A DNA stretch of 64,000 nt from Agelas oroides. Lineage: Eukaryota; Porifera; Demospongiae; Agelasida; Agelasidae. Positions 10,872-23,965 of the stretch are shown piece after piece. Below the pieces are notes generated by a model. It did not search any database. It was given only the letters and a program-made list of their open reading frames with translations, and was not told the origin of the DNA. Location of the stretch: NCBI GenBank assembly GCA_949130485.1, contig OX422190.1:6554361-6618360 (forward strand). The letters run 5' to 3'. A program made the position numbers and the translations under genes. Numbering within the stretch: the stretch's first letter is position 1; the number at the start of each line of letters is the position of its first letter.

Positions 10872-12129
10872 TAGCCTCGTCCCCAAATTTAGATTTTAAC
10901 CCTCCCTTTACGAGATTAGCTACCGTGCTTAGACCTTTGAAGTCTGAGAACAAGTAAGCATGGTATCAGTATAGTGTTAAACGGAAAATTGTCTATATGT
11001 ATATATATATGTATATATATATGTAGGTATGTTTGGTACGTGCGTATTCCGTATATGCATTCTGCCCTATTTGTGCGCGATGCAATATTTCCGCATTGCA
11101 CATTGGGTTCATGTAATACTGCTTGCTCAAGAGACAGGACTAGAAAGGCTGAACAGTGGGAGTCAACGCAACAGGGATTTGAAAACAGTGAGGAAAGGGC
11201 GGCACTACTAGCGAGACCGAGACTGATTATTGACGGCGTGCTTCGTGACTCTGCCACAAGCGGGGAGTGCTCAGTGTACAGAGCGATCAGCTTGTGAGAA
11301 TTCGAATCACAGAGGCCTGCGTGACTCGATCAAATATGAGCAACAGCTAGAGAAGAGCTTGTGGAACTCCATACGACAACTCCAGTAATTGTGCTCAGGA
11401 AATGAGCTGACAATATAGACTACATCAAAAAAGACCTGGCTCCATACTCCATAGCTGAGAGAATCCTGATTCCACAGCTCTATGGGCTCAGCAAATATCC
11501 ACTATATAGACATGCACTTGAGGAGACAGTGCCGAAATGTGGAGTCACAGGAAACCAATGGAATATACTTGTTCGTACTAAGCTGTTGAACCCTCACCCT
11601 TGACTTGCAACTCTTCAGGCCAATTGCTTGGAGACTAAATTTGTTGCCTACAGCTGTAGCTACTACCCCACTGTAACGACACAGAGTGTGTACACCAGAC
11701 CAGAGAATGAGTCGTCTCCAGCAAATGAGCTTTGCGCAACAGATGAGACTGACCCATGAGACTCCGGATCAGAGAGAGGCCCGTCTCGAGCAAATGAGCA
11801 TTGAGCACCAGTAATGACACAGAGTGTGTACAACGAACTCAAGATGAGCCCATACCCAAGTTATAATTATTGTTCCTTTGAAAACTGACATACATTTGAT
11901 ACCCTAGCCTCTTCCCCAGGCATTTTCTGCCTCCAGTTTTACAGGCTACAGTTGGTGGGGAAGACCTGGGAATGAGACTATTGTTATGTGAGACCATAGA
12001 TAATAGAGACATCTCTATTACCTATGGTGAGATGTATGCAAGTGGGAAAAGGTAGTGCTATGAAACGCTAATGCACCATGCAACTCCCTCACGCTCGCCC
12101 CACTATGCACTGCATTCCCCTAGTAGTTA
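10872..12129. other. No gene seen
   Basis: TA-rich microsatellite-like stretch near 10,995-11,030. A self-complementary block around 11,690-11,830 repeats AGCAAATGAGC-type sequence. No coding evidence. Confidence 0.4.
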
Positions 12130-12319
12130 ACTAAAACAACACTGTCGGACAGTGTACGAGATTTCTTTTGTGACGGACCCCTCGGTTCGGCCTTCCAGCT
12201 ATATTTTGTATGAATGCGTTCACGTGACCGAAAGTGGGCGTGGCAACCCCAAAAATTTCCACCGTGCTTCGCGCGCCGGTGACAGAACCCCCCTTTCTAA
12301 ATTTCTAGATCCGCCACTG
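12130..12319 (-). mobile_element. One end of a hAT-like element (fragment)
   Basis: Reverse complement of the left end of the element at 23,966-24,661, finishing in ATCCGCCACTG. The other end is missing. It abuts the minisatellite directly, as its counterpart does at 43,346-43,418. Confidence 0.7.
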
Positions 12320-14478
12320 TTAGTGGTTACTAGCCCACAGCAAGATCCTGATTGTAAGATGGTCTGGAAAGCTTCCTCTGTGGTTACTAGCCCACAGCAA
12401 GATCCTGATTGTAACTTAGTATGGTCTGGAAAGCTTCCTCTGTGGTTACTAGCCCACAGCAAGATCCTGGTTGTAAGATGATGGTCTGGAAAGCTTCCTC
12501 TGTGGTTACTAACCCACAGCAAGATCCTGGTTGTAAGATGGTCTGGAAAGCTTCCTCAGTGGTTACTAGCCCACAGCAAGATCCTGGTTGTAAGATGGTC
12601 TGGAAAGCTTCCTCAGTGGTTACTAGCCCACAGCAAGATCCTGGTTGTAAGATGGTCTGGAAAGCTTCCTCATGTGGTTACTAGCCCACAGCAAGATCCT
12701 GGTTGTAAGATGATGGTCTAGAAAGCTTCCTCAGTGGTTACTAGCCCACAGCAAGATCCTGGTTGTAATATGGTCTGGAAAGCTTCCTCAGTGGTTACTA
12801 ACCCACAGCAAGATCCTGGTTGTAAGATGGTCTGGAAAGCTTCCTCAGTGGTTACTAGCCCACAGCAAGATCCTGGTTGTAAGATGGTCTGGAAAGCTTC
12901 CTCAGTGGTTACTAGCCCACAGCAAGATCCTGGTTGTAAGATGATGGTCTGGAAAGCTTCCTCAGTGGTTACTAACCCACAGCAAGATCCTGGTTGTAAG
13001 ATGATGGTCTGGAAAGCTTCCTCAGTGGTTACTAACCCACAGCAAGATCCTGGTTGTAAGATGGTCTGGAAAGCTTCCTCTGTGGTTACTAGCCCACAGC
13101 AAGATCCTGGTTGTAAGATGGTCTGGAAAGCTTCCTCATGTGGTTACTAGCCCACAGCAAGATCCTGGTTGTAAGATGATGGTCTAGAAAGCTTCCTCAG
13201 TGGTTACTAGCCCACAGCAAGATCCTGGTTGTAATATGGTCTGGAAAGCTTCCTCAGTGGTTACTAACCCACAGCAAGATCCTGGTTGTAAGATGGTCTG
13301 GAAAGCTTCCTCAGTGGTTACTAGCCCACAGCAAGATCCTGGTTGTAAGATGGTCTGGAAAGCTTCCTCAGTGGTTACTAGCCCACAGCAAGATCCTGGT
13401 TGTAAGATGATGGTCTGGAAAGCTTCCTCAGTGGTTACTAACCCACAGCAAGATCCTGGTTGTAAGATGATGGTCTGGAAAGCTTCCTCAGTGGTTACTA
13501 ACCCACAGCAAGATCCTGGTTGTAAGATGGTCTGGAAAGCTTCCTCTGTGGTTACTAACCCACAGCAAGATCCTGATTGTAAGATAATGGTCTGGAAAGC
13601 TTCCTCAGTGGTTACTAACCCACAGCAAGATCCTGGTTGTAAGATGGTCTGGAAAGCTTTCTCAGTGGTTACTAACCCACAGCAAGATCCTGGTTGTAAG
13701 ATGGTCTGGAAAGCTTCCTCTGTGGTTACTAACCCACAGCAAGATCCTGGTTGTAAGATGATGGTCTGGAAAGCTTCCTCAGTGGTTACTAGCCCACAGC
13801 AAGATCCTGGTTGTAAGATGGTCTGGAAAGCTTCCTCAGTGGTTACTAGCCCACAGCAAGATCCTGGTTGTAGGATGGTCTGGAAAGCTTCCTCAGTGGT
13901 TACTAACCCACAGCAAGATCCTGGTTGTAAGATGATGGTCTGGAAAGCTTCCTCAGTGGTTACTAACCCACAGCAAGATCCTGGTTGTAAGATGGTCTGG
14001 AAAGCTTTCTCAGTGGTTACTAGCCCACAGCAAGATCCTGGTTGTAAGATGGTCTGGAAAGCTTCCTCTGTGGTTACTAACCCACAGCAAGATCCTGGTT
14101 GTAAGATGATGGTCTGGAGAGCTTCCTCAGTGGTTACTAGCCCACAGCAAGATCCTGGTTGTAAGATGGTCTGGAAAGCTTCCTCATGTGGTTACTAGCC
14201 CACAGCAAGATCCTGGTTGTAAGATGGTCTGGAAAGCTTCCTCAGTGGTTACTAGCCCACAGCAAGATCCTGGTTGTAGGATGGTCTGGAAAGCTTCCTC
14301 AGTGGTTACTAGCCCACAGCAAGATCCTGGTTGTAGGATGGTCTGGAAAGCTTCCTCAGTGGTTACTAGCCCACAGCAAGATCCTGGTTGTAGGATGGTC
14401 TGGAAAGCTTCCTCAGTGGTTACTAGCCCACAGCAAGATCCTGGTTGTAAGATGGTCTGGAAAGCTTCCTCAGTGGTT
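12320..14478. repeat. Minisatellite, 37 units of 57-60 bp
   Basis: The unit begins TGGTTACTAGCCCACAGCAA and includes GATCCTGGTTGTAAGATGG and AAAGCTTCCTCAG. I count 37 occurrences of CACAGCAAGATCCTG. The base unit is 57 bp. Variants add ATG (60 bp) or one base in the TCATGTGG form (58 bp). A higher-order block of eight units (about 466 bp) repeats from 12,734 to 13,200 with the same order of variants. Because 57 is a multiple of three, long ORFs run through it on both strands; these are by-products. Confidence 0.97.
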
Positions 14479-14534
14479 GTCTTATGCAATTAGCAATACA
14501 TAACCAATGTTTCTTCAACTTGTCTACAATGAGG

Positions 14535-15291
14535 GGGCTGTCAATAATCACTGGACTGGACTAGTGGAATGGACTGCTGGAATGGACTACTGGACTGACT
14601 TTTTTGGCACTATAAACCATTTTTATATTCTCTAACAAGATTCAATTACCTGTAGAACTGCATTCTATCAGGAATGGTACCTACCTGGCTACACAGGCTC
14701 ATTTAGATTGAAGAAAGGATGATGTAATGCTATGGGCTGCTTCCTCCGAAGTGTTAAAAGAAACAGCAGCCTAGGTTCTAGCATGGATAGTAGAGTAGTA
14801 GGACAACTCTGGTCTGGTTCTAGGAATCAAAGATCACTTTTGCAGTGATAGTCTGTCCCGTAGCTGCCTACATGCTCACCACTCAATGTATTGTGAATGT
14901 GTTGTGAAGCATACTTGGCTATGGCACCTACCAGCAGTGATCGAGCATGATCACTCTCCTCAAGCTGGAGCTGTGCTACTGTCTCAAGTGAGACTCTAGT
15001 CCATACCTACAGTACAAATGCTAAACTTACTTCAGTCTGCATCACACTTTGTCGCCTAACTACATACTCAACAAACCGAGATGACAAGAGAAACACACTA
15101 GGCACTAGGCTTGTAGTCTCGTGTCGTCCACACTTAACTAGGCTGACAGGAGGTCATGTATAATCAGAGAAAATCTCATTAGAGGCCATGAAAATGATTT
15201 TTAGTGCAAAAAAGGTCAGTCCAGTAGTCCATTCCGGTAGTCCATTCCACTACTAGTGGCACTAGTCCAGTCCAGTGATTATTGACAGCCC
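14535..15291. mobile_element. 757-bp MITE with TGGACT-rich TIRs
   Basis: GGGCTGTCAATAATCACTGG at the left is matched inverted by CCAGTGATTATTGACAGCCC at the right, and the TIRs continue through ACTGGACT sub-repeats for some 80 bases. No clean TSD. Its right TIR is where the 15-30 kb and 43.7-56 kb copies start to match. Length and TGGACT sub-repeats resemble the element at 26,714-27,470. Confidence 0.75.
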
Positions 15292-15580
15292 AACTAGGGT
15301 AACCATTCTGTGGTTAAAACAATCAATTTGTTTTTGCAGTGATATCAGAGAGTCGGTAGACTCTCTATGTAGGGATGGCGCCGACGCGCAATATACGCAA
15401 TACTTAAGCAAAAGCCGTATAACTTCACCACAAACAAGCTAAAAGCTTATTTAAGCACCCAGGCCTCCTCTTTAAGTGCCTTTGTGATCAGCAAGACTCA
15501 TATACAAGTGGCCAAAAGCCACGCGGAAGACAGCTAAACGCAAAAGTGTGCGGTCATGAAAGTGCCATTTTTCGTATTCT

Positions 15581-15698
<118 letters not shown>

Positions 15699-17555
15699 GT
15701 TAAGACCACTATGTTCAACAACGATATCTCGCAAACGGTTTAAGTTAGTGTTACACCGATACTGGCATCGGCATCGGTACTGGCGCCGATATTCAGTGTA
15801 TCGGTACTGAATCGGTATCTGTTGATCTGGTTATGGCAGTACCGGAACTAATTAGTGATACTAAATTTAATTAGCATGCATGCACGTGGCACGCATCACT
15901 GACGTGCCTAGCTAGCTGAGACTGATCGTATGGGCATCGCTTGGTATTGCAACTGATACCAGTCGTAAGAGTTGTATTTGGAACTAATTCTACTTCATTT
16001 GTGCCATTGACGAATCGAAGGCCATTTGTGCTATCTGCGGAGAGAAAATTTCTTGTTCTTTGTTGAAACTGGTTTATTGGCTCTGCCCATGGATCTCCAG
16101 TATCGGTATCGGTATTAGTATCGGCCAGTACTGAGAAATGAAGTATTGGTATCGGTAGTATCGGTAAAAAGTGGTATCGGTGCAACACTAGTTTAAGTAC
16201 TCACCATCATTTTAGCACGAAACTGATGCTTATCCCAGCGCGGAGCTCTATGACCACTCAGCGTCTTCATAGCTTCAAATTCACCCTGGTCAACAAAAGC
16301 CATTCACAACACTCTGAGGCTGCTGTCCATTGCTTAGGACGCCATTTTCTAATTTTGTACGCATGCGCACACGAAGTCTCGTTCCCAGACCAAAGACCAC
16401 GGTCATTGGTCTGGAAGCGAGACTAGTACACAAGCGAAATGGCCCGCGGGCAGTATTATACGCATGGCTGGCACTGTCTCCCCCCCCCACGCGGCATTGG
16501 GCAAGGCTTATGAACACCACGTAGGTAAGGTGCTACCTACTTGTAGCTACACTAAAAATAGCCTACTCACAGCTTTAGTGAACTGTAAAGCTAGGATGGT
16601 CAGTTGTCACTATGATAGTTTTCTATGCTGCAGCTGGTCAGTCGTCATGACAACTGAATCATGAAATTTGTTTCACAAAGTTTGGTAGGGAGAGTGGTTG
16701 GCCCTTCATCAGGTTCTAGCTGGCTATATTACGCATAATTATTACATGCCTGGAACCAATGCCGTTTCAAAAGTTCTGGTGTTGCGGTTACACTTGAAAA
16801 ATTCTTCTTAGGCTTAGGTCTAACTGTAACTGAGATTAACATCAAAAAAGTACAGAAAATAAGACTTAAAAAACATTAAAAATGTAAAAAAGATGTAGGG
16901 ATGGCATGCCAAAAAGAAGGCAAACAAGGTATAGGGATAATGCATGAAAGCAAAGGTCAACATATTGGCAAAGCCCCATCCCTACATCTTTTTCACACTA
17001 CAGCTGATGCAATGCTGCTAGATCATATTAGCCTCGTTCCTGAACCAACATGTGGGAGAAGGAATGTGGCCTGGGGATGAGGTTAAAACCATGCCATGTA
17101 ACACTATCAAAAGTCTGCAGTCTACTCCAACTCACTGCTTAAGTTGTTGAAGAGGTTCCGTATAACATAATGCTCATACTAGCCTCATTACCAGGCCATG
17201 TGGGAGGAGGAGGTGGCCTGAGAACGAGGCTACAGCCATGAACTGCCAGTAATAAAGGTTGTGAACTTGTGGTGGTATGTTTTAGGAAGACCCCCATGCA
17301 CTAACTGTAGTGTGAAAAAGATGTAGGGATGGGGCTTTGCCAATATGTTGACCTTTGCTTTCATGCATTATCCCTACCTTGTTTGCATACTTTTTGGCAT
17401 GCCATCCCTACATCTTTTTTACATTTTTAATGTTTTTTAAGTCTTGTATATATATGTACAGGTTCTCATCTGCCTTTTGTGTGCTGGGTATGGGGCTACA
17501 GGCAAACATTCATGTATTATATAATTGACATTAAGACTCCTATTCTACTCTGCAG

Positions 17556-20500
17556 GAATTGTATTCTACTATAGCCTGCTTCAGCTTGCTGTGTGGTTGT
17601 TCTGCCATGAGATATCTTTTGGAAGATAAAATTTCCATTTCATGCCAGATCATTTGAAACTGCACGCCGTACAAAGTATGTCCATATCACAATGGTAATT
17701 GTAGGACTTGTACTACCAGCCCTACCAGTGATTGTGACTTTCACTACTGGGGATCCAAGTGGTTTTGGAGTGACCAGATTTCCCCCAATCCTGTGTACTG
17801 GCATGCAAAGGGATTCCACATTCTACTCCCTGGTTCTGCCCATCAACATTCTCATGGCTATTGGAATTCCCCTGCTCATCATAATATTCTGGATCATTTA
17901 CAAGGTAATAGTTGTACACACCCACAATGGAGTCATGAAACTGGCATATGTTATAGCAGTAAAGTGAAAATGGAACGTAAAAAAAAATGTACTTAATGTG
18001 TTCCTCAAATGTCAAGTTGTAACACTGCAATGTGTACATCATCTATTTATTTTGAAGTGGCGCCAAGTTTGCTGAAATAAGAGATGTCCAATGCTATGTA
18101 CATGTGCATGATGAGCATGTAATAGTCTTCGAAATAGCCTATCTGAATTCCTTCTTTTTTCTTTTTTTTTTCTTTTTTTTTTCTTTTTTTTTTTTTTATA
18201 CTGAAACACCATGGAATTTAGAAAATACCAGGTACAAGCATCCCAATAGCAAGTTGCTGATACAAAGGGATACGGAAATAAAAGAAAAAATAGAAGCATA
18301 TTAATTAATGGACAAATACAACCTAATACCAGTTTTAAACGACAGAACTGATGGACTATTAACAATGCTATTTGGTAAGGAGTTCCATAGTCTTACAGAG
18401 TCAATGAAAAAGGAATGATAATAAGCTTCAGTCTTAGCAAAAGGTTGAACAATATATTTAGAATGAAACAATCTAGGGTTTGGGTTAGGGTGCTGTACAA
18501 AATAGCCTGTGGGACAATAAGTATAACCACTTAAAAACTTGTAAGTAAGTAATAGTTTAAAATATTTACGTCTGTTTTCTAATGTTGGAAGCTCAAATCT
18601 TTGATTTAATGACACACCGTTTTCTTTCCATTGTCTGCTGGCCATCCTGGTGGCCTGAAGCTGGACAGCTTCTAATAAAAGTTTGTCTTTCTTCAAGTGT
18701 GGCTCCCAGACGACTGAAGCGTAATCTAGGATGGGGAGGACTTGGGATTTGTATAATAAAATGATGGTATCTGGTTCGCAATACGGTGCAAACGTTCTGT
18801 ACATGTATCCCAGAACTCGTCTGGCTTTGGAGCAAGTGATTTCAATATGCTTAGTCCAGCTTAGGTCAGATGAAATCCAGACACCCAGGTACTTGAAAGT
18901 TATAACTTCTTCAATTTGATGTCCATTTACTTCCACTTGGAGGGGGATGGTCGATCTTAGTCTAGAGATGGTCATGTATTTGGTCTTCTCTACGTTAATG
19001 GTAAGATGGTTTTCAGAGATCCAGTTCACTATTTTGTTGATGTCCTGTTGAAAGGCTTTGCAGTCTGACTCTGTTTTTATAGGCCTGTACAAAAGTATAT
19101 CATCGGCATAGAGAACAATACTAGAGTCCTCAGGGGATAGACAGGATGGCAAATCGTTTATATACAGCAGAAACAGTAAAGGGCCCAAAATCGAACCCTG
19201 CGGGACTCCAGATTTAACAGGGAGGGCTTGCGAAGTAACACCATCATACACAACCTGCTGGTGTCTGTTTGAGAGATAGTCCCGCAGCCAGTTAAAGATG
19301 GTTGTTGGTAAGTTCAAACCACAAAGCTTGTTTAACAGCGCCTGGTGCGGCACACTGTCAAACGCTTTACAGAGGTCAAGAAAAATGCAGCCAACTTGAA
19401 CACGTCTTTCCAAGTGGTTGTGCCATGAATGAGTGGCAAGTAGAAGAGGTGTTACAGTGGAACGACCCGACTGAAAACCATACTGGTGGTTAGTGATGAC
19501 TGAGTTTACAGATAGATGCTCCATTAGAATCCAGTGTACAAAACGTTCAAGAGTCTTACTGATGATGGAGAGTAAGGAAATTGGACGGTAAGACTGTACA
19601 TCCTGAATATGCGAGTTCTTTGGTATCAGAACAACATTTGCCATTTTCCATTCATCAGGGAGTTTTCCAGCCTTCAAGGATAAGTTGAAAAGGGAGGCAA
19701 TAGATGGTGCAAGCTCATCAGCAAAAGTGTGAAGCATCCATGCAGATACTCCATCTGGTCCCGAAGCAGAATGGACTTTGGTTTTCTTCAGTAAGTTAAC
19801 GACTTCATCAACTGTGCAATCAAGATGCTCAGGGAGACTCGAAGGATTTGGCAGTGTGCAGTAGTTTGCGGGTACAGTAACTGGATTGAAGCAGCCCGAG
19901 AAGAAAGTATTGAGCATATTTGCCTTCTGCATAGGTGTGGACGCGATAGAAAGGCCATCAGTGAACACTTCCGTAGACGTGATGTGTGGTTTAAGTGATC
20001 TGATAATAGCCCAGAACTTTTTAGGATCAGATCGGACAGTAGCTAAGTTTGAGAAGAAGGAAGCCTTTGCTGTACGAAGTTTGGAGACTATATCGTTTCT
20101 TAAGGTTTTGTACTTGAACCACCAGTCATTGCACTTTGAGGACCTGAAACGACGGTACAAATATTCACGCCTCTTTATCAGCCTTAACAAGTTTCTCTTT
20201 ATCCATGGGGTCCTATTATGAATGGGTACTACCTTACTTGGGATACATCTTTCCATAATGGTCATGAAACCATGTGACCAAACTTTCCAGAAACGGTTTA
20301 AATCGTCTGAGTCGGAAGCCACAGGAAGGTTTTTTAAAAGGGATTTTCCTAGTTGTATGTCAGCTTTATTGTAGATCCAGATTTTCTTTGTTTGCTTAGA
20401 CTGCTTTTCTTTGTGCAATGGAAGGTTAAGCTTGACACAGATGGTGTTGTGGTCACTATTTGATACGGGAGCTTGTACCACACAGGAATTCAGTATGTTA

Positions 20501-21080
20501 GGATTAGACATTAATTCAGATTTGGTGGATTGACTTAGTCTGCTATGGGTTTCAGTAGTTGATTGATGAATCAAGAGCAGTGATAATGTATTCTACGGCT
20601 GACCAACAATAATGAACATATTTTCATTCCCAATTGCAGCAACATGGTTTAATCAGGACAAAGCATTCAAAACAACCATTCAAGATTGGCACTGCCGAGC
20701 GAAAAATTCTGATTATTTTCTGCTATTATGTCTTGCTGGCCACGATTGCCCTCACAGCCTTCACTGTCAGTACCAGGAATGTTGGACAGTTTGCAGCTGC
20801 AGTAGCGGACTACTGGCGATGTGAGCTTACTGGTGTTGATCCTGAGAATCCATGCAACGGGCTGATAGCTTCATTTAGAGATCTTACAAATCCAGTGTTA
20901 ACATCATTCTCTTACATCCTCCTGGGAATTTTCCCTGCAGTGAACCTCGTATTTGCAGTTAACATCAGTGAACTAAAGCAGAAATTTAAGACCTGTTGTA
21001 GTCGATTGGAAAAGTTTTATTCCAGTGAGGAACAAAGTACATCTAGTACTGTTGCAAGTGCCAACTCAACTCAACCATAA
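17556..21080 (+). pseudogene. Frizzled-like gene, 3' half, inactivated copy
   Basis: Two exons match the last two exons of the gene at 30,798-47,036. The first is 17,556-17,904 (acceptor CTGCAG, donor GTAATA) and covers TM3 to TM5; the second is 20,640-21,080 and covers TM6, TM7 and the tail. Four bases present in the intact copy (ACTC after GAGATATC) are missing near 17,617, so the frame runs into TAA a few codons later. No CRD or TM1-TM2 exons lie upstream in the window. The intron between the exons holds a LINE. Its tail (SSEEQSTSSTVASANSTQP) is probably the ancestral C-terminus, because the intact copy has lost eight bases there. Confidence 0.9.
18154..20520 (-). mobile_element. 5'-truncated LINE, CR1/Jockey-like, with intact reverse transcriptase
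   Basis: Reverse-strand ORF from 20,520 to 18,301 with about 740 element-derived residues. It starts inside the C-terminal end of an apurinic-type endonuclease domain (SNSDHNTICVKL). A full reverse transcriptase follows: SASGPDGVSAWML, YRPISLLSIISKTLERF, FLDLCKAFDSVPH, SGVPQGSILGPLLFLLYIND, and the catalytic VLYADDILLY. The C-terminal PTLENRRKYFKLLLTYK ... WNSLPNSIVNSPSVLSFKT block is usual in this class. There is no internal stop. A broken poly(A) tail (poly-T on the plus strand) is at 18,154-18,197. The ORF's first ~18 residues are host intron. The truncated 5' end makes it non-autonomous. Confidence 0.93.
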
Positions 21081-22406
21081 AGAGTAGACATTTTCTTGTT
21101 AGTCTCTAATTTGGATGAACCATGACACATTACTTATAATAATTATGGTTCTGTTCATTAGTATGGTTTTAGCAAACAGCATCTATTTTGGTGTTCATAT
21201 GTACTAACACACTTCTTCTCCATAGTAATTTCATGCATGATCACTTGTTTACTGCAGATCACACTTGGGAAGTAATTATTCAGTCACATACATTACCACA
21301 TTTGTAGTATTGCTGAATGTTTGTTAAGGGCCTGGCTCACTGAATGTGTGGATCCATCAATAATTCTCCTGACGATAACTCATTCAGTGTTATATTTAAA
21401 AAGAGGTTCTGCACAATGAAGAAAGAATGTGAAGTTAATTCAAAGTGGGAGTAAGGTATATATGGCCGTTTCTTCACCTGATATACATGCAGTGTGAGCA
21501 CATGCATCACAAAATTTGCATTGCTCTTCAATAACAAGCACCAAAGAACAAGAACACCTACCAAGCATAAATGAAGAGAAGGTTATCTGGTACCAACTCA
21601 CTGAGCTCGGAAAATAACTTGGTACCAGATAACCTTCTCTTCATTTATGCAGAAGCCAACTGAGAAGCCACTGAAACCTACCAGGCACTATATTAACTGA
21701 TAGCCTAGCACCATAGAATTAGGCTGAAGCATCTGCTCCACTGCCCATGCATGGTCCAAGTAGCTTAGTCGTATAGTGGTACTCAATGGCACATGCAGTG
21801 TCTTCATTATGTCAGGTGCCTGTTTGGTGTTGAAGATCTGTACCATCTGCAAGATGCAGTACGTATGATCATGATCAATACAGACATAAATGGATATCTC
21901 ATGGGACCACTTAGAACCAAAATGCACAGTTTGACTCTGGCAAAATTGCAATTTTTGGCTTATGACCTGTATGTATGTAATGTTACTAAGATCTGGTAGG
22001 GCGTAAACATACACACATTAGGGACCCACATAGATTACATTATGGGTCCAAGTTTGAACTCAAGACTTGAGCCACCATAGTCCAGAGTCAAGTTGCAACT
22101 ACCAATCTAGTCCACCATGGATTTATTCTTGTTCCCACACCTCCCGTTCAGTAATACACATAAGTGGTCTGGGAACAAGGCTACTTTTGGTTGGAATAAG
22201 ATCCATCACCACAGTCTTGCTATGATGTATCACAGGAAGTCCAAGAGTTTATTATATATATAAATAGATAGATAAAGTTTTAATTTTTAACAGACAATGC
22301 CTCATCAGCACAATCATGTTACCCAAGCCTGCCAGGGAAATGAATACTGGAATCCTTAGACCTAGCTACTCTCAGTTTGTAGCTACACCCCTTTCCAGCC
22401 TATAGC
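21081..22406. other. Downstream flank of the Frizzled pseudogene
   Basis: No gene. A 76-bp palindrome at 21,574-21,649 (GAAGAGAAGGTTATCTGGTA and complement) is a shortened form of the one at 47,556-47,694. Confidence 0.5.
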
Positions 22407-22450
22407 TAGCCTCGTCTCCGATTTTTTGAATGGGCCTGGGGACGAGGCTA
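22407..22450. mobile_element. 44-bp palindromic element (copy A)
   Basis: TAGCCTCGTCTCCG ... GGGGACGAGGCTA. The right flank is CAGCCTAGC; the left flank has gained TA (CAGCCTATAGC). Same insertion as 48,525-48,568, so it predates the duplication. Confidence 0.75.
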
Positions 22451-22789
22451 CAGCCTAGCATGCCTAGCACTCTAATACTACTCATTCAGGGGCAAATCTA
22501 GCCAAGGTGGTGGGCCTGGAAGGAATGAAGCACATTATTTTTGTGCATTTTGTGCTGAGTGGGTCCTACATATAAATAGCTAAATTTCCCATGTTTAACA
22601 CATGGGGAACATACAAGTGACCTGTCCCTCACTTGTCCCATGTGTACACATGAGGAGCGTTTTAAGTCAGACTTAAACAGTCAGTGATTAACTTCGTCTA
22701 CACTGGGGAAAGTTTAAGTCACCTGTAATTAATGTTCAAAATGAAGGGTTAGTCCAAATGTAATTAAAAACTTCAAGCAGAAACTGTTA

Positions 22790-23150
22790 TATTATTATTA
22801 TACCCCACGAGCCAAGTATGAAATGTTAGCTTGGCAAAGACTCAGTTTATGAGTATGAATATGATTAACATTAATATCATTGCAGAGAGCCAGTTAGCAA
22901 TGAGGTGTGAACATCATTACTAATCTTACCTCATCAGGGAAGTTAGCTGTGGAGTATGAATAACAATACTTCTATCTCAGCAAGGAGTTTAGTGGGGTAA
23001 TTAATCATTGTCCTATACCTATACCTCCATTCCCTGCCCAAGCTAAACCCTGAGGGGCAATATGTGACCACATGACAAAGCAGCAAAAAACACATTTACG
23101 TATCATGTATTGCAGTTTGTGAACAGGTAACACTATCATACAGTAATACC
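22790..23150. repeat. Arm of a long inverted repeat (partner 29,235-29,545)
   Basis: The reverse complement of this stretch resembles 29,235-29,545: AATACGCAAATGTG-, CATGTGGTCACATGTTGCC- and CATAAACTAAGTCTTTGC-type blocks occur in the same order. Copy B has the same pair at about 48,910-49,190 and 52,500-52,785. Confidence 0.7.
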
Positions 23151-23163
23151 ACCTTTAGAAGCG

Positions 23164-23772
23164 TACCGTAAAATCGGGATATTAAACACCGGTGCCTATT
23201 TTCGAAATTAGCAGACCGAATGGGTGCTTATTTTCGAGGGGTGCTTATTTTCATGGGGTGCTAATAAACGCATGTATTATCATAGCAAGGTAACAGTTGT
23301 AGGGGAAGATACTAGTTGAGATGAATAGAATTTATCTTCCTGCTATTTCTTGTCCTACGTTCATAGCTTTTATAGAACCCAGGATACAGACGGCACTCGA
23401 TCGATCATTGTCAGCCCCCGCCCACCAAAGTAAAGCGCTTGAAACTAACATATCCCTAAGGGACATTGGCTAATTCCTCGATATGTTTTATCAAGCGGCC
23501 CTGCCTATATGTTAGCTTTTATGCCGTGTCGATAGCTTGCTTACAATCGGAGATAAATACCAGCGAAAGTTAGCCGCTACGTTCGAAAGTCGGAATTAGC
23601 AAATTCGCTTCCGTTTGCGCGTAACAGGTGCTTATTTATGTCACTTATGTGGGGTGCCTATTTTTGTATGGGTGCTTATAAACGCGCGATGTAGTTGTTG
23701 TAATCAAAATGGGTGCCTATATTCAAGGGGTGCTTATTTTGTGTGGGTGCCTATTATCCTGATTATACGGTA
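23164..23772. mobile_element. 609-bp Tc1/mariner-type MITE
   Basis: Ends TACCGTAAAATCGGGATA and the complement of TACCGTATAATCAGGATA, starting and ending in TA as mariner-type elements do. The interior has several GGTGCTTATTTT / AATAAACGC blocks in both orientations. Copy B lacks it (49,216-49,226). Confidence 0.85.
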
Positions 23773-23965
23773 ATCGTAGAACCAACTATTAATGCTGTCA
23801 TCAACAACTTTATTTCCAAATATATAAACTTATCTCAGGACGGAGTCAGGTAGCTATGAAGATCAGGCATTAATAATTTTATCAGAGAGCGAGGTAAGTG
23901 CATGTGAAGGTGATTAATAATTTTATCGCAGAAAGGATCCAAGCAGCTGTGAAGTTGTAGCAGGG

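Noticed and set aside
13200..14198. A 332-residue ORF of VVTSPQQDPGCKMVWKASS repeats
   Set aside because: The unit is 57 bp, so any stop-free unit gives a long ORF. The opposite strand is open too, units of 58 bp break the frame, and no splice or start context supports a gene.
12320..14478. CRISPR-like array
   Set aside because: There are no unique spacers, units are contiguous, and the setting is an animal nuclear genome.
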